DNA of 64,000 bases, taken from Citreicoccus inhibens (GTDB lineage Bacteria; Myxococcota; Myxococcia; Myxococcales; Myxococcaceae). Below, one piece after another: positions 38,065 to 48,778 of this stretch. Position 1 is the first letter of the stretch, and every line of letters starts with the position of its first letter. The position numbers and the translations under genes were made by a program. The stretch is taken from assembly GCF_019039035.1 (NCBI RefSeq), contig NZ_JAHNZT010000007.1:1-64000 (forward strand). Direction: 5' to 3'. The notes beneath the pieces were generated by a model. That model worked only from the letters and a program-made list of their open reading frames with translations, made no database searches and was not told the origin of the DNA.

Positions 38065-39189
38065 TCACGCGCTCGCGCGCGCCTGCCCCTGTGCCCCCAC
38101 CGAGCGCGCATACAGGTCCGCGATGCGCTCGCCCGTGCGGCCATCCCAGAGCTCCGGCACACGCCCCTGCTTGCCCTGCCCCGCGAGGATGCGGTCCACG
38201 GCCGCAAGGATTCGAGCAGCGTCCGTGCCTACCACTTCGTTGGTCCCCACCTCCACGGTGACAGGTCGCTCGGTCTGCTCACGAAGCGTCAGACACGGCA
38301 CGCCCAGCGCGGTGGCCTCCTCCTGAAGTCCGCCCGAGTCAGTGAGGATGACGCGCGCCTGAGACGTCAGGGCGAGGAACTCCAGGTAGCCCATCGGCTC
38401 CACCAGCTTCATGCCGGGAGCACGCTCCAGCTCCGCGAGCCACCCCTGCTCGGTGAGCATCTTCCGAGTCCGCGGATGCACAGGGAACACCAGCGGCAGA
38501 CGCCGGGCCACATCACGCAGCGACCCAATCAACCCCACGAGCAGCTTCGGATCATCCACGTTCACCGGGCGGTGCAGCGTGGCCACCGCGTACTGGCGCG
38601 CGCTCAGGCCCAGGTCACGCAAGGTGGAGAGCTGCTCGGCCTTCTCCTGATTGGAGAGCAGCGAGTCGATCATCACGTTGCCCACGAAGTGGATGCGCGA
38701 GGAAGGCACCCCCTCCTCCAGCAGATTGGCATCCGCGTCGCGAGAGGGCGTGAGGAGGAGCTCCGACAGCCGGTCCGTGACGACGCGATTGACCTCCTCG
38801 GGCTGGTAGCGCTCGCGGCTGCGCAGCCCCGCTTCCACATGCGCGAGCGGGATGGCCAGCTTGGAAGTCACGAGCGCGGCGGCAAGCGTGCTGTTGACGT
38901 CGCCCACGACGGAGACGAGGTCCGGCTTCTCCTGAAGGAAGACCTTCTCCATCTCGACCATCATCCGCGCGGTCTGCTCCGCGTGACTGCCCGAGCCGAT
39001 GCCCAGATGCACCTCGGGCGCGGGAAGGCCAAGGTCCGAGAAGAAGACGTCACTCATCTTGACGTCATAGTGCTGGCCGGTGTGCACCAGCCGCTGGTGG
39101 AGCACGCCACGCGCGCGGATGGCCTTGTAGATGGGCGCCACCTTCATGAAGTTGGGGCGCGCGCCGACGATATGGATGACCTTCCTCAT
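38065..39189 (-). CDS. wecB: UDP-N-acetylglucosamine 2-epimerase (non-hydrolysing)
   Basis: 374 residues, typical length, making UDP-ManNAc for surface polysaccharides. RKVIHIVGARPNFMKVAPIYKAI is the conserved start; HTGQHYDVKMSDVFF, VVGDVNSTLAAALVTSKL, HVEAGLRSRERYQPEEVNRVVTDRLS and LTDSGGLQEEATALGVPCLTLREQTERPVTVEVGTNEVVG are the UDP-binding and catalytic blocks. It is divergent from kdsB (131 bp between starts), the control region holding a 22-bp palindrome. Confidence 0.93.
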   Translation of the reverse strand: MRKVIHIVGARPNFMKVAPIYKAIRARGVLHQRLVHTGQHYDVKMSDVFFSDLGLPAPEVHLGIGSGSHAEQTARMMVEMEKVFLQEKPDLVSVVGDVNSTLAAALVTSKLAIPLAHVEAGLRSRERYQPEEVNRVVTDRLSELLLTPSRDADANLLEEGVPSSRIHFVGNVMIDSLLSNQEKAEQLSTLRDLGLSARQYAVATLHRPVNVDDPKLLVGLIGSLRDVARRLPLVFPVHPRTRKMLTEQGWLAELERAPGMKLVEPMGYLEFLALTSQARVILTDSGGLQEEATALGVPCLTLREQTERPVTVEVGTNEVVGTDAARILAAVDRILAGQGKQGRVPELWDGRTGERIADLYARSVGAQGQARASA

Positions 39190-39277
39190 GGGTCGGCAAG
39201 CTAGGCACGGTGTGTCACCTGCCTAGTGGGGCAACCCCGCCCTCCGCCTGAACGTCTCGCGATGCGTCCTAAACCTG

Positions 39278-39299
39278 CCGATTCCAGCTCTGGAATCGG
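39278..39299. promoter_or_regulatory. Perfect 22-bp palindrome in the wecB-kdsB divergent region
   Basis: Arms CCGATTCCAG and CTGGAATCGG flank CT, ending 21 bp before the kdsB start codon. The same architecture (CCGATTTCAG, AG, CTGAAATCGG) occurs upstream of pxr at 62281-62302. It is close enough to the kdsB start to block transcription. Confidence 0.6.
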
Positions 39300-39320
39300 A
39301 ATCTGCTAGATGAAGGGGTC

Positions 39321-40061
39321 ATGCCCGCGTCCCGCACCGTCGCCGTCATCCCCGCCCGCTACGCCAGCACGCGCTTCCCCGGAAAGCCGCTCACCCGCAT
39401 CGCCGGGGTGCCGATGATCGAGCACGTCTGGAATCGCTGTCGGGAAGCGAACGCCTTCGACGAGGTCTACGTGGCCACGGACGACGCGCGCATCCGCGAC
39501 GTGGTGGCGGGCTTCGGCGGGCACGCGGTGATGACGAGCCCGGACTGCGCCACGGGAACGGACCGGGTGGCGGAGGTGGCGCGCCAGCACCCAGCCGTGG
39601 ACGTCTGGGTGAATGTGCAGGGCGATGAGCCGCTCGTGGATCCCGCGGCGCTCAAGCTGCTCGCGGGCCTCTTCGCCGACGACACCGTGCGGATGGGCAC
39701 GCTGGTGCGGCCACTCGAAGCGGACGAGGTGGACAGCCCGAACGTGGTGAAGGCGGTGCTGTCGCGGAGCGGTGACGCGCTGTATTTCAGCCGCGCCGCC
39801 ATCCCGTTCGCACGAGAGCCAGGCACGCCCGCGAGTCGCTTGGGGCACATCGGCCTGTATGGCTACCGTCGCGACGTGCTGTTGCGGCTCGCCACGCTGC
39901 CGCCCACGCCGCTGGAAGAGACGGAGAAGCTGGAGCAGTTGCGCGCGCTGGAGCACGGCATCCCCATCCGCTGTGCGCGCGTGGCGTGGCGCACCGTGGC
40001 GGTGGATGTCCCCGAGGACGTGGCGCGCGTCGAGGCAGTCATCCGAGAACGGGGGGAATAA
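39321..40061 (+). CDS. kdsB: 3-deoxy-manno-octulosonate cytidylyltransferase
   Basis: 246 residues, standard length; activates KDO as CMP-KDO for lipopolysaccharide core synthesis in the cytoplasm. Motifs: VAVIPARYASTRFPGKPL (nucleotide loop), DEVYVATDDARI, MTSPDCATGTDRVAEVA, VNVQGDEPLVDP (metal-binding), HIGLYGYRRDVLLRLATLPPTPLEETEKLEQLRALEHGIPIRCA. AAGGGG precedes the start. kdsA and kdsC are 6 kb downstream; CTP comes from pyrG there. The next gene starts 5 bp after the stop. Confidence 0.95.
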   Translation: MPASRTVAVIPARYASTRFPGKPLTRIAGVPMIEHVWNRCREANAFDEVYVATDDARIRDVVAGFGGHAVMTSPDCATGTDRVAEVARQHPAVDVWVNVQGDEPLVDPAALKLLAGLFADDTVRMGTLVRPLEADEVDSPNVVKAVLSRSGDALYFSRAAIPFAREPGTPASRLGHIGLYGYRRDVLLRLATLPPTPLEETEKLEQLRALEHGIPIRCARVAWRTVAVDVPEDVARVEAVIRERGE

Positions 40062-40066
40062 CAACC

Positions 40067-40912
40067 ATGGGCATCTTCAAGGAACTCTTCGGCGGAAGGG
40101 AATCATCCACCCCCGCCGAGCCAGCAGCGGAAACCCCCGTCGCCCACGAAGCACAGCCCACCCCAACACCGCCGCCCCCACCGCCACTCGCGAAGCCGAA
40201 GCCCCCCACGCGGAAGCCCCAAGAGGACGAAAACATGGAGGGTGTTCAGCGGCTGGTGGCGAGGCGCGTGGAGCGGCTGTTGGAGCAGCTCGGCACGGTG
40301 GCGACGCGCGCGCGCACGGGCGAGGAACTGCCCGCGTTCACCGTCACCCTGCATCTGTCCCATGGCCACACGGTGACGGGTGAAGTGGTGGACTACGTGC
40401 CCAAGGAGGCGGTGCTCGTGGCCCTGGGCAAGGAGGGCCTGCTGCGCTCGGCCTCCGTGGCCTACGTCGACGTGAACACCATCGTCGCGGTGTCGGTGAC
40501 GAACGCGGAGAAGCTGCTGGAGCTGCCGCAGCTCGTGCGCCCCATCCCCACGCGCCAGGACCTCGTCCAACTCGCGGAGCGACTGGCCACCGGAATCACC
40601 GAACAGTTCTGGCCGAGCGAGCTCTCACTGGGCGGCAAGGGCCTGCGCTTCGACGTCGATTGGGTCGGACTGGATGACGAGCCCGGGCGTCGCGCCTTGG
40701 AAGGCTCGCTCAACGTGACGGGCCACGCGTTGCGCGCGCTCGCCACCGACAGCGGTCGCGAAGTCCTCCGCCGCATCACGTCCGTGAAGTTCGTGAAGGG
40801 CCCTCACACGCGAGCGACCCGAGACGGGGAAACGGGCACGGTCACCGTATCGCCCGGCAGCGGCGAGCCCACCCTGACCGCGTTCCGCAAGGGCCTGGGC
40901 GCGGGCCTGTAG
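40067..40912 (+). CDS. Conserved-looking protein of unknown function
   Basis: 281 residues from ATG at 40067 (GGGGGGAA ahead), probably cotranscribed with kdsB. It has a short lead (MGIFKELFGG), a Pro/Ala/Glu-rich linker with a Pro run (~12-55), then a folded region: VQRLVARRVERLLEQLGTVATRARTGEELPAFTVTLHLSHGHTVTGEVVDYV, then ALGKEGLLRSASVAYVDVNTIVAVSVTNAEKLLE, resembling an Sm-like or SH3-type barrel, and a C-terminal mixed domain. No signal peptide or membrane segment. I do not recognise the family. Confidence 0.65.
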   Translation: MGIFKELFGGRESSTPAEPAAETPVAHEAQPTPTPPPPPPLAKPKPPTRKPQEDENMEGVQRLVARRVERLLEQLGTVATRARTGEELPAFTVTLHLSHGHTVTGEVVDYVPKEAVLVALGKEGLLRSASVAYVDVNTIVAVSVTNAEKLLELPQLVRPIPTRQDLVQLAERLATGITEQFWPSELSLGGKGLRFDVDWVGLDDEPGRRALEGSLNVTGHALRALATDSGREVLRRITSVKFVKGPHTRATRDGETGTVTVSPGSGEPTLTAFRKGLGAGL

Positions 40913-40961
40913 CCACCTCGACAGGGCCCCTCCCCGCCGAGCCCAACGAACCTCCGTCACG

Positions 40962-41810
40962 TCAGATGACAGGAAGGCTCGCGGGCTCGGCGCTCAGCGG
41001 AAAGGCCTCGTCGATGCGCCGCAGCTCACCCGGCGTGAGGTGGAGCTTCCCCGCCTCCGCGTTGTCGCGCGCATGCGCCTCACGGCTGGCCTTGGGGATG
41101 GTGAAGACGGACGGACTGCGGACGAGGAAGCGCAGCGCCACCTGGTACGGCGAGGCATCATGGTCCTGGGCGATGTCCATCAGCACGCGGCCCCCGGGAC
41201 TGCGCGGCGAGGGGAAGCGCCCGTTGCCAAACGGGCTGTAGCCCACCACGGCCACGCCGTTGCGTTCGCACCACGGAATGACGGCGTGCTCGATGGCGCG
41301 CTCCTCCAGGTGATACAGCACCTGGTTGCACGCGATGCGCTCTGGCCCGGAGATCGCCAGCACTTCCTCCAGCTCCTCCACCGCGAAGTTGCTCACGCCC
41401 CACGCGCGAATCTTCCCGTCCCGGATGAGCCGTTCGAACGCCCGCACGGTGTCCTCCAGCGGGTGCGAGCCCGGCCAGTGCAACACGTAGCAGTCGAGAT
41501 GATCCGTTCGCAGGCGACGCAGGCTGCGCTCGCACGCGGCCAGCGTCCCGGAGAACGTGGCATTCGACGGCATCACCTTGGACACGAGGAACACCTCGTC
41601 GCGCCGTCCCGCGATGGCCTCCGCGACGATGGTCTCTTCCACGAGCCCACGGCCATACAACTCCGCGGTGTCCAGATGGGTCAGTCCCAGGTCGAGGCCG
41701 GCGCGCAGCGCGCGAATGGCCCCCGCGCGGTCGTCGTCCTCCATCTGCCAGGTGCCTTGCCCGATGACGGGAACCCGAGCCCCCGTCCGGCCGAATGCGC
41801 GTGTCTCCAT
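40962..41810 (-). CDS. Aldo/keto reductase
   Basis: 282 residues from ATG at 41810; upstream in-frame codons lack an RBS. NADPH-dependent TIM-barrel reductase with the full catalytic tetrad: Asp and Tyr in HLDTAELYGRG, Lys in FLVSKVMPS, His in CYVLHWPG. The cofactor-binding end is RFLVRSPSVFTIPKASREAHARDNAEAGKLHLT. Resemblance is to the 2,5-diketo-gluconate/YeaE-like branch; the physiological carbonyl is unknown. The gene is divergent from the ABC transporter. Confidence 0.88.
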   Translation of the reverse strand: METRAFGRTGARVPVIGQGTWQMEDDDRAGAIRALRAGLDLGLTHLDTAELYGRGLVEETIVAEAIAGRRDEVFLVSKVMPSNATFSGTLAACERSLRRLRTDHLDCYVLHWPGSHPLEDTVRAFERLIRDGKIRAWGVSNFAVEELEEVLAISGPERIACNQVLYHLEERAIEHAVIPWCERNGVAVVGYSPFGNGRFPSPRSPGGRVLMDIAQDHDASPYQVALRFLVRSPSVFTIPKASREAHARDNAEAGKLHLTPGELRRIDEAFPLSAEPASLPVI

Positions 41811-41908
41811 GTCCCCCCCTGCGTCGGAACCCCTCGCAGGCTTAGCACCGAACGTGGGTCCGCCGCACACCCGCTGCACGCCTGAGGCGAGCGCGCTAGT
41901 CTCCGGCG

Positions 41909-43678
41909 GTGTCCTCTCCCGCTCCCCAGCCCCCATCCAAGCGTCCCTCCCGATTGACCGTCCGCCGGCTGATGAAGCTGGCCCGACCGGAGGTGCCCAC
42001 GCTGGCCCTGGCCACCGTCTTCCTGATGATGGGGAGCGGCGCGAGCCTCGTGTATCCGCAGGCCATCCGCGTGCTCGTGGACGAAGCGCTCGGCGCGCGC
42101 GACCACGCCCTCATCGACCGCGCGGCGCTCATCATGTTGGCGGTCTTCGTGGTGCAGGGCGTGGCCATCGCGCTGCGGGCCTATCTCTTCAACACCGCGG
42201 GGGAGCGCATCGTGGTGCGGCTGCGCCAGGACCTCTTCCGCAGCTTGATGAATCAAGAGGTGGCCTTCTTCGACGCGCACCGCACCGGCGAACTCACCAG
42301 CCGGCTCGCCTCGGACACCACCGTGTTGCAGAACACGGTGAGCGCGAACATCTCCATGGCCCTGCGCAACGCGGCCCAGGCCGTGGGCGGGTTGGCGCTG
42401 CTGTTCTACACCTCGCCCAAGCTCGCGCTGCTGATGCTCGCCATCGTGCCCCCCGTGGCGGTGGGCGGCGTGCTGTATGGCCGCCGGCTGCGGGGCCTGT
42501 CTCGCAGGGTCCAGGACGCGGTGTCCACCGCCAGCGAGGTCGCCGAGGAGAGCCTCTCCGGCCTGCGCACGGTGCGCTCCTTCGCCGCGGAGAAGGCCGA
42601 GGTCGAGCGCTACGGCAGCGCCATCCACCGCACGTACGAACTCGCCCGCGAGCGCGCCGCACAGGCCTCCATCTTCATCGGCCTCGCCTCGAGCGCGGGC
42701 TACGGCGCCGTGGTGGTGGTGCTCTGGTACGGCGGCAGGTTGGTGACGGACGGGCAGCTCACCATGGGCGCGCTCACGTCGTTCCTCGTCTACACCATGC
42801 TGATGGCCTTCTCGCTCAGCGCGCTGGTGGACCTGTGGGCGGACTTCATGCGCGCCACGGGCGCCGCCGAGCGCGTCTTCGAGTTGGTGGACCGCGTCCC
42901 CACCATCCCCGCCTCGGGCGGCGAGCGCCCCGCCGCGCTGGAAGGCCGCGTGGAGTTCCAGGGCGTGCGCTTCGCCTATCCCTCGCGCCCGGACGTCGAG
43001 GTCCTCCAGGGCATCGACCTCACCCTCAACCCCGGCGAGGTCGTGGCGGTGGTGGGGCCGTCTGGCGCGGGCAAGTCCACCCTCGCCTCGCTGATGTCAC
43101 GGTTCTATGACCCGCTTCAGGGTCGGCTGCGGCTCGACGGCAACGACCTCACCACGCTCGACCCGGAGTGGCTGCGTCGGCAGCTCGGCATGGTGGCGCA
43201 GGAGCCGCTGCTCTTCGCCACGTCCATCGCGGAGAACATCCGCTACGGCCGCCCGGACGCCACCGATGCGCAGGTGGAAGAGGCCGCGCGCGCCGCCAAC
43301 GCACACGACTTCATCGTCCGCTTCCCGGAGGGCTATCGCACCCTGGTGGGCGAGCGAGGCGTCCAGCTCTCCGGCGGACAGAAGCAGCGCGTGGCCATCG
43401 CCCGCGCCGTCCTCAAGGACCCTCGCCTGCTCGTGCTCGACGAGGCCACGAGCGCCCTGGACGCCGAGAGCGAGAACCTGGTGAAGGACGCGCTGGAGAA
43501 GCTCATGCGCGGGCGCACCACGCTCATCATCGCGCACCGCCTCTCCACCGTGGCGAGCGCGGACCGCGTGCTGGTGCTGGAGCACGGCCGCGTCGTGCAG
43601 AGCGGCAACCACGCCGCGCTGATGTCCGAAGAAGGCCTCTACCGTCGCCTGGTGGAGAAGCAAGTCGTCGCCGCCTGA
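41909..43678 (+). CDS. ABC half-transporter, permease fused to ATPase (MsbA/LmrA-like)
   Basis: 589 residues from GTG at 41909. The membrane domain (~30-320) has six helices (LALATVFLMMGSGASLVYP, LIMLAVFVVQGVAIALRAYLF, VGGLALLFYTSPKLALLMLAIVPPVAVGG) and ends with the coupling region. The ATPase is complete: Walker A GPSGAGKST, Q-loop VAQEP, signature LSGGQKQR, Walker B LLVLDEATS, H-loop IIAHRLST. It works as a homodimer exporting lipids, peptides or drugs; sequence alone does not separate these. No other transport gene is adjacent. Confidence 0.92.
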   Translation: MSSPAPQPPSKRPSRLTVRRLMKLARPEVPTLALATVFLMMGSGASLVYPQAIRVLVDEALGARDHALIDRAALIMLAVFVVQGVAIALRAYLFNTAGERIVVRLRQDLFRSLMNQEVAFFDAHRTGELTSRLASDTTVLQNTVSANISMALRNAAQAVGGLALLFYTSPKLALLMLAIVPPVAVGGVLYGRRLRGLSRRVQDAVSTASEVAEESLSGLRTVRSFAAEKAEVERYGSAIHRTYELARERAAQASIFIGLASSAGYGAVVVVLWYGGRLVTDGQLTMGALTSFLVYTMLMAFSLSALVDLWADFMRATGAAERVFELVDRVPTIPASGGERPAALEGRVEFQGVRFAYPSRPDVEVLQGIDLTLNPGEVVAVVGPSGAGKSTLASLMSRFYDPLQGRLRLDGNDLTTLDPEWLRRQLGMVAQEPLLFATSIAENIRYGRPDATDAQVEEAARAANAHDFIVRFPEGYRTLVGERGVQLSGGQKQRVAIARAVLKDPRLLVLDEATSALDAESENLVKDALEKLMRGRTTLIIAHRLSTVASADRVLVLEHGRVVQSGNHAALMSEEGLYRRLVEKQVVAA

Positions 43679-43754
43679 ACGTCTCGCAGCGCTCCGAGTG
43701 GCGCGGCATTTTCGGCGGGATTAGAAGAAGTCCCCTCAGAAAGGAGGTGATGCC

Positions 43755-43805
43755 TTGACCGACAGTGACCGCAAGGCGTCCACCTCCGCTGCGGTGGCTC
43801 GCTAG
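43755..43805 (+). CDS. 16-residue leader peptide with TTG start
   Basis: Translation gives MTDSDRKASTSAAVAR, then TAG. The start is TTG, 7 nt after an unusually long Shine-Dalgarno. The codons include the anti-SD-like CACCTCC, so translating ribosomes would melt its pairing with their own initiation site. The peptide has no run of one amino acid typical of biosynthetic attenuators, though Ser, Thr and Ala are frequent. The ORF is supported mainly by its RBS, so expression is inferred. Confidence 0.5.
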   Translation: MTDSDRKASTSAAVAR

Positions 43806-43844
43806 TCCGAGCCTCCCTGCGGATGGAGGGCGCTCGCTGTAACG

Positions 43845-43881
43845 GTCCGCTCCCGCTTCACTGCGGGGGCGGACTTTTTTT
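43845..43881 (+). terminator. Strong intrinsic terminator
   Basis: A 12-bp stem, GTCCGCTCCCGC (43845-43856) with GCGGGGGCGGAC (43863-43874), one G-T pair, 6-nt loop, then seven T. This is the best classical terminator in the window. It ends the leader element ahead of the zinc-ribbon-like gene. Confidence 0.9.
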
Positions 43882-43976
43882 GCGCCCACCCGCCGGGAAT
43901 GTCCGCGCATTCCCCCTGTTCCGATGCCGCAGGGGGGAAGCCTACTCACTTCTGTGGCTGTCTTCCGGAGCGTGTC

Positions 43977-44210
43977 GTGTCCATCACCCCCTGCCCCATC
44001 CCGCTGCCCTCCGCCCTCCGCGACGAGGAGATGGTGGAGACCCAGCGCAACCTCTTCTGCCCCAACTACGACTCCTGCCTGCACGCCGTCGTCAAGAAGG
44101 GCTGGGAGGGCTGGAGCTGCCGCCAGTGCGACCTCCGCCAGTTCCGGGTCGGACAGCCGGATCCCCGTGAATTCGCGGTCTCCCGGCACGGTGGATGGGA
44201 CGGCAACTGA
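43977..44210 (+). CDS. Small Cys-rich (zinc-ribbon-like) protein
   Basis: 77 residues from GTG at 43977 (CGGAG ending 6 nt upstream). The core is ETQRNLFCPNYDSCLHAVVKKGWEGWSCRQCDL: Cys-x5-Cys and Cys-x2-Cys in the right spacing for one structural zinc. Short proteins with CPNYDxCL..W..WSC are widespread in deltaproteobacteria and have no assigned function to my knowledge. The preceding leader element ends in a terminator 96 bp upstream, so read-through or a separate promoter is needed. Confidence 0.65.
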   Translation: MSITPCPIPLPSALRDEEMVETQRNLFCPNYDSCLHAVVKKGWEGWSCRQCDLRQFRVGQPDPREFAVSRHGGWDGN

Positions 44211-44263
44211 GCGCGCTTCCACCCCCGCGCCAGCCCGCCCTCCGTTTCTCACAGAATCATTGA

Positions 44264-46764
<2,501 letters not shown>

Positions 46765-46796
46765 TGGATGACGACGCGGGAGGAGTCGAACACACC

Positions 46797-47378
46797 ATGT
46801 TGACGCACGCGCCATCCAAGCCAGGCATGGAGGAGTTGACGTCACTTGCGTCGCGCGTGCGCCTGTTGGTGTTCGACGTCGACGGTGTACTCACCGACGG
46901 TGGTTTGTATTACGGACACGACGGAGAGGCGCTCAAGCGCTTCGACGTGAAGGATGGCCATGCGCTCGTCATGGCCCGGCTGGTGGGGTTGCCCGCCGCC
47001 ATCCTCACCGCGAGAACGTCACGCATCGTCGAGGCGCGAGCCCGAGAATTGGGCTTCGCCGCCGTGTATCAGGGCCGCAAGGAGAAGGGCCCCGCGCTGC
47101 TCGAGTTGCTCGAGGAGATGAAGGTCCCCGCGGAGGACTGCGCCTATATGGGCGATGACCTCAACGACCTGGACCCAATGTCACACGTGGGGTTGGCCGC
47201 ATGCCCTGCGGATGCAGTAGCGGAAGTGCGGCAGGAAGCTCACTTCGTTTCCCAGAGTGGGGGCGGAAGGGGGGCCGCTCGTGAACTCGTCGAACTCTGC
47301 CTTCGCGCAAGTGGCCGCTGGAACAACGCCGTGGGTCTGATGAGAAGATCTGATAAACGCAGGATGAAGGCGGGTTGA
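46797..47378 (+). CDS. kdsC: KDO-8-phosphate phosphatase, HAD family
   Basis: 193 residues from ATG at 46797 (AGGAG 11 nt upstream); an ATG at 46764 overlapping the kdsA stop would add 11 residues and is a real alternative. It removes phosphate from KDO-8-P. HAD motifs: LLVFDVDGVLTDGGLYYG, AAILTARTSRIVEARARELG, QGRKEKGPALLELL (Lys) and CAYMGDDLNDLDPMSHVGLAACPADAV. The size and lack of a cap are those of KdsC tetramers. The stop codon lies inside the AT-rich palindrome that precedes the HTH-receiver gene. Confidence 0.92.
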   Translation: MLTHAPSKPGMEELTSLASRVRLLVFDVDGVLTDGGLYYGHDGEALKRFDVKDGHALVMARLVGLPAAILTARTSRIVEARARELGFAAVYQGRKEKGPALLELLEEMKVPAEDCAYMGDDLNDLDPMSHVGLAACPADAVAEVRQEAHFVSQSGGGRGAARELVELCLRASGRWNNAVGLMRRSDKRRMKAG

Positions 47379-47395
47379 ATTAACCCCGAATTCAA
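47375..47395. promoter_or_regulatory. AT-rich palindrome before the HTH-receiver gene
   Basis: Arms TTGAATT (47375-47381) and AATTCAA (47389-47395) flank seven bases. In a 70% GC genome this perfect AT-rich dyad stands out. It lies 57-77 bp ahead of the chosen start codon and could be an autoregulatory operator for the MerR-like HTH. Confidence 0.5.
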
Positions 47396-47451
47396 GGTAG
47401 GTGTTTATTTCCATGGCTAGTGGAACGATGCAATCCGAGGGGAGTACGGCG

Positions 47452-48033
47452 ATGACGGACCAGCTCTACACGACGCACGACATCAGTCGTTTGCTTCAGG
47501 TGGACCCGTCGACGGTGAGCAAGTGGATCGATCGGGGCATCCTGATGGCCTTCCGCACGCCGGGCGGTCACCGGCGCGTGCGCTCGGCGGACCTGCGCAC
47601 GTTCCTCATCACCCACCAGATGCCGGTGCCGGAGGAGTTGGGTAGTGGCACCGTTCGGCTCCTGGTGGTGGACGATGAGCGGCAGGTGCTGGACGCCATC
47701 AAGCGCGCGTTCAAGCCCTACGCCAACCAGGTCGAGCTGCAGACGACGACGAGCGGCGTGGAGGCCCTGCTGCTCGTGTCCGAGCAGAAGCCGCATGGGA
47801 TGATCATCGACCTGAACATGCCGGACATTGACGGCCTGGAAGTCTGCCGCCGCATCCGCGCCCGCAAGCAGATGGAGGGCGTGCGGCTCATCACCATGAC
47901 GAGCGCGCACTCGCCGGACGTCGTGGAGGCCTCGAAGCAGGCCGGCGCGGTGGCGTGTCTGGCCAAGCCGGTGGACGTGGCCCAGGTGCTCGAGCTGTTC
48001 CGGGTGCCGCTTGCGCTCAACGTCCGCAAGTAA
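47452..48033 (+). CDS. MerR/excisionase-type HTH fused to a receiver domain
   Basis: 193 residues from ATG at 47452, chosen for GGGGAG 7 nt upstream (other ATGs at 47413 and 47428 lack one). Residues ~4-45 form a winged HTH of the MerR/excisionase type (YTTHDISRLLQVDPSTVSKWIDRGILMAFRTPGGHRRV). Residues ~70-190 are a receiver with acidic pair VVDDE, phospho-acceptor Asp in GMIIDLNMPDIDG, Thr/Ser switch ITMTSAHS and Lys in LAKPVD. The domain order is reversed from usual response regulators. No kinase is adjacent. It presumably binds DNA in a phosphorylation-dependent way. Confidence 0.88.
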   Translation: MTDQLYTTHDISRLLQVDPSTVSKWIDRGILMAFRTPGGHRRVRSADLRTFLITHQMPVPEELGSGTVRLLVVDDERQVLDAIKRAFKPYANQVELQTTTSGVEALLLVSEQKPHGMIIDLNMPDIDGLEVCRRIRARKQMEGVRLITMTSAHSPDVVEASKQAGAVACLAKPVDVAQVLELFRVPLALNVRK

Positions 48034-48037
48034 CCGA

Positions 48038-48073
48038 CGAGGGCTTCCGCCTCCCCTACCGCGGAAGCCCTCG
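48038..48073. terminator. 13-bp perfect hairpin after the HTH-receiver gene
   Basis: CGAGGGCTTCCGC (48038-48050) pairs exactly with GCGGAAGCCCTCG (48061-48073) around a 10-nt loop, 5 bp after the stop. The T tract is poor. It also lies downstream of the convergent sHSP gene. Confidence 0.75.
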
Positions 48074-48137
48074 ATTGGACGGTGTCTACAGGAGTCGCCG
48101 CGCCCTCGGGGCAGCGGCCTCCCTGCGGGCATGAGCA

Positions 48138-48578
48138 TCAACCCTGGACCTTGACCTCGACCACGCGAGGTTTGGTCGCCTCACTGCGAGGCAGGGTCAG
48201 CGTGAGGACGCCGTTCTCGTAGCGCGCCTCCACGCGAGTGCTGTCGACGGTATCCGGCAGCCCGAAGGAACGGCTGTACACCCCCGATGCGCGCTCCTGG
48301 CGGCGCACGGTGACGCCCGACTCCCCGGGCTCGGCCTTGCGCTCGGAGCGCACGGTGAGGACGTCGTTCTCCACCTTCACCTGGATGGACTTCGCGTCGT
48401 GGCCCGGCAGGTCCACGCGGATGGTGACGCCCGCTTCCGCCTCGAGGATGTCCGCGGCGGGGGTGAGCTCGCGCGCATCCTGCGAACGCGGCGAGGCCAG
48501 CTCGCGGAAGAGCAGGTCGAAGTCGCGCATGAGCGGCAGGGTGACGGCGGCGTTGAACGGATGACGATAGGTCTGCAT
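48138..48578 (-). CDS. Small heat-shock protein (Hsp20/alpha-crystallin)
   Basis: 146 residues from ATG at 48578 (AGGAGA upstream). A short N-terminal region (QTYRHPFNAAVTLPLMRDFDLLFREL) precedes the alpha-crystallin domain (~45-138): PAADILEAEAGVTIRVDLPGHDAKSIQVKVENDVLTVRSERK, then YSRSFGLPDTVDSTRVEARYENGVLTLTLPRSE, whose A-R-Y-E-N-G-V-L-x-L motif is diagnostic. It is an ATP-independent holdase. A TTGACA lies about 135 bp upstream (48711-48716, minus strand) but no clear -10 or CIRCE element was found. Confidence 0.93.
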   Translation of the reverse strand: MQTYRHPFNAAVTLPLMRDFDLLFRELASPRSQDARELTPAADILEAEAGVTIRVDLPGHDAKSIQVKVENDVLTVRSERKAEPGESGVTVRRQERASGVYSRSFGLPDTVDSTRVEARYENGVLTLTLPRSEATKPRVVEVKVQG

Positions 48579-48778
48579 GGTCTTCTCCTGTGCGTGTCGC
48601 CCCAACGGGCGCACGCCGTGACATGTGTCGACTGTTTCGAGATCGGCTCGCCGTGCCCGGGTTCGGGCCGGCATCGCCTCACCCCATCAACAGAACCATG
48701 CTTCGAAACGTGTCAAGGACAGGCCCTGGCCCCGCCTGAGAGCCCTCACGCCCGCTCGCTCGCTCGGTGGGCTCGGCC

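Larger units (their letters stand above)
43738..43881 (+). ncRNA. Leader/sRNA-like element: hyper-Shine-Dalgarno, mini-ORF, hairpins, terminator
   Basis: A 14-base sequence AGAAAGGAGGTGAT (43738-43751), complementary to the 16S rRNA 3' tail, is followed 7 nt after GGAGG by a 16-codon ORF. Inside that ORF, CACCTCC (43781-43787) can pair perfectly with GGAGGTG (43743-43749). An alternative hairpin, CCACC 43780-43784 with GGTGG 43793-43797, and a second, CCTCC 43812-43816 with GGAGG 43825-43829, follow. A textbook terminator closes the unit. It could be a free sRNA or an attenuator for the gene at 43977. I know no named family for it. Confidence 0.6.

Noticed and set aside
43735-43755. Possible 3' end of a 16S rRNA gene on the minus strand (ATCACCTCCTTTCT)
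   Set aside because: Only this short tail matches; the adjacent sequence is unlike the conserved 16S end, so it is read as a long Shine-Dalgarno on the plus strand.
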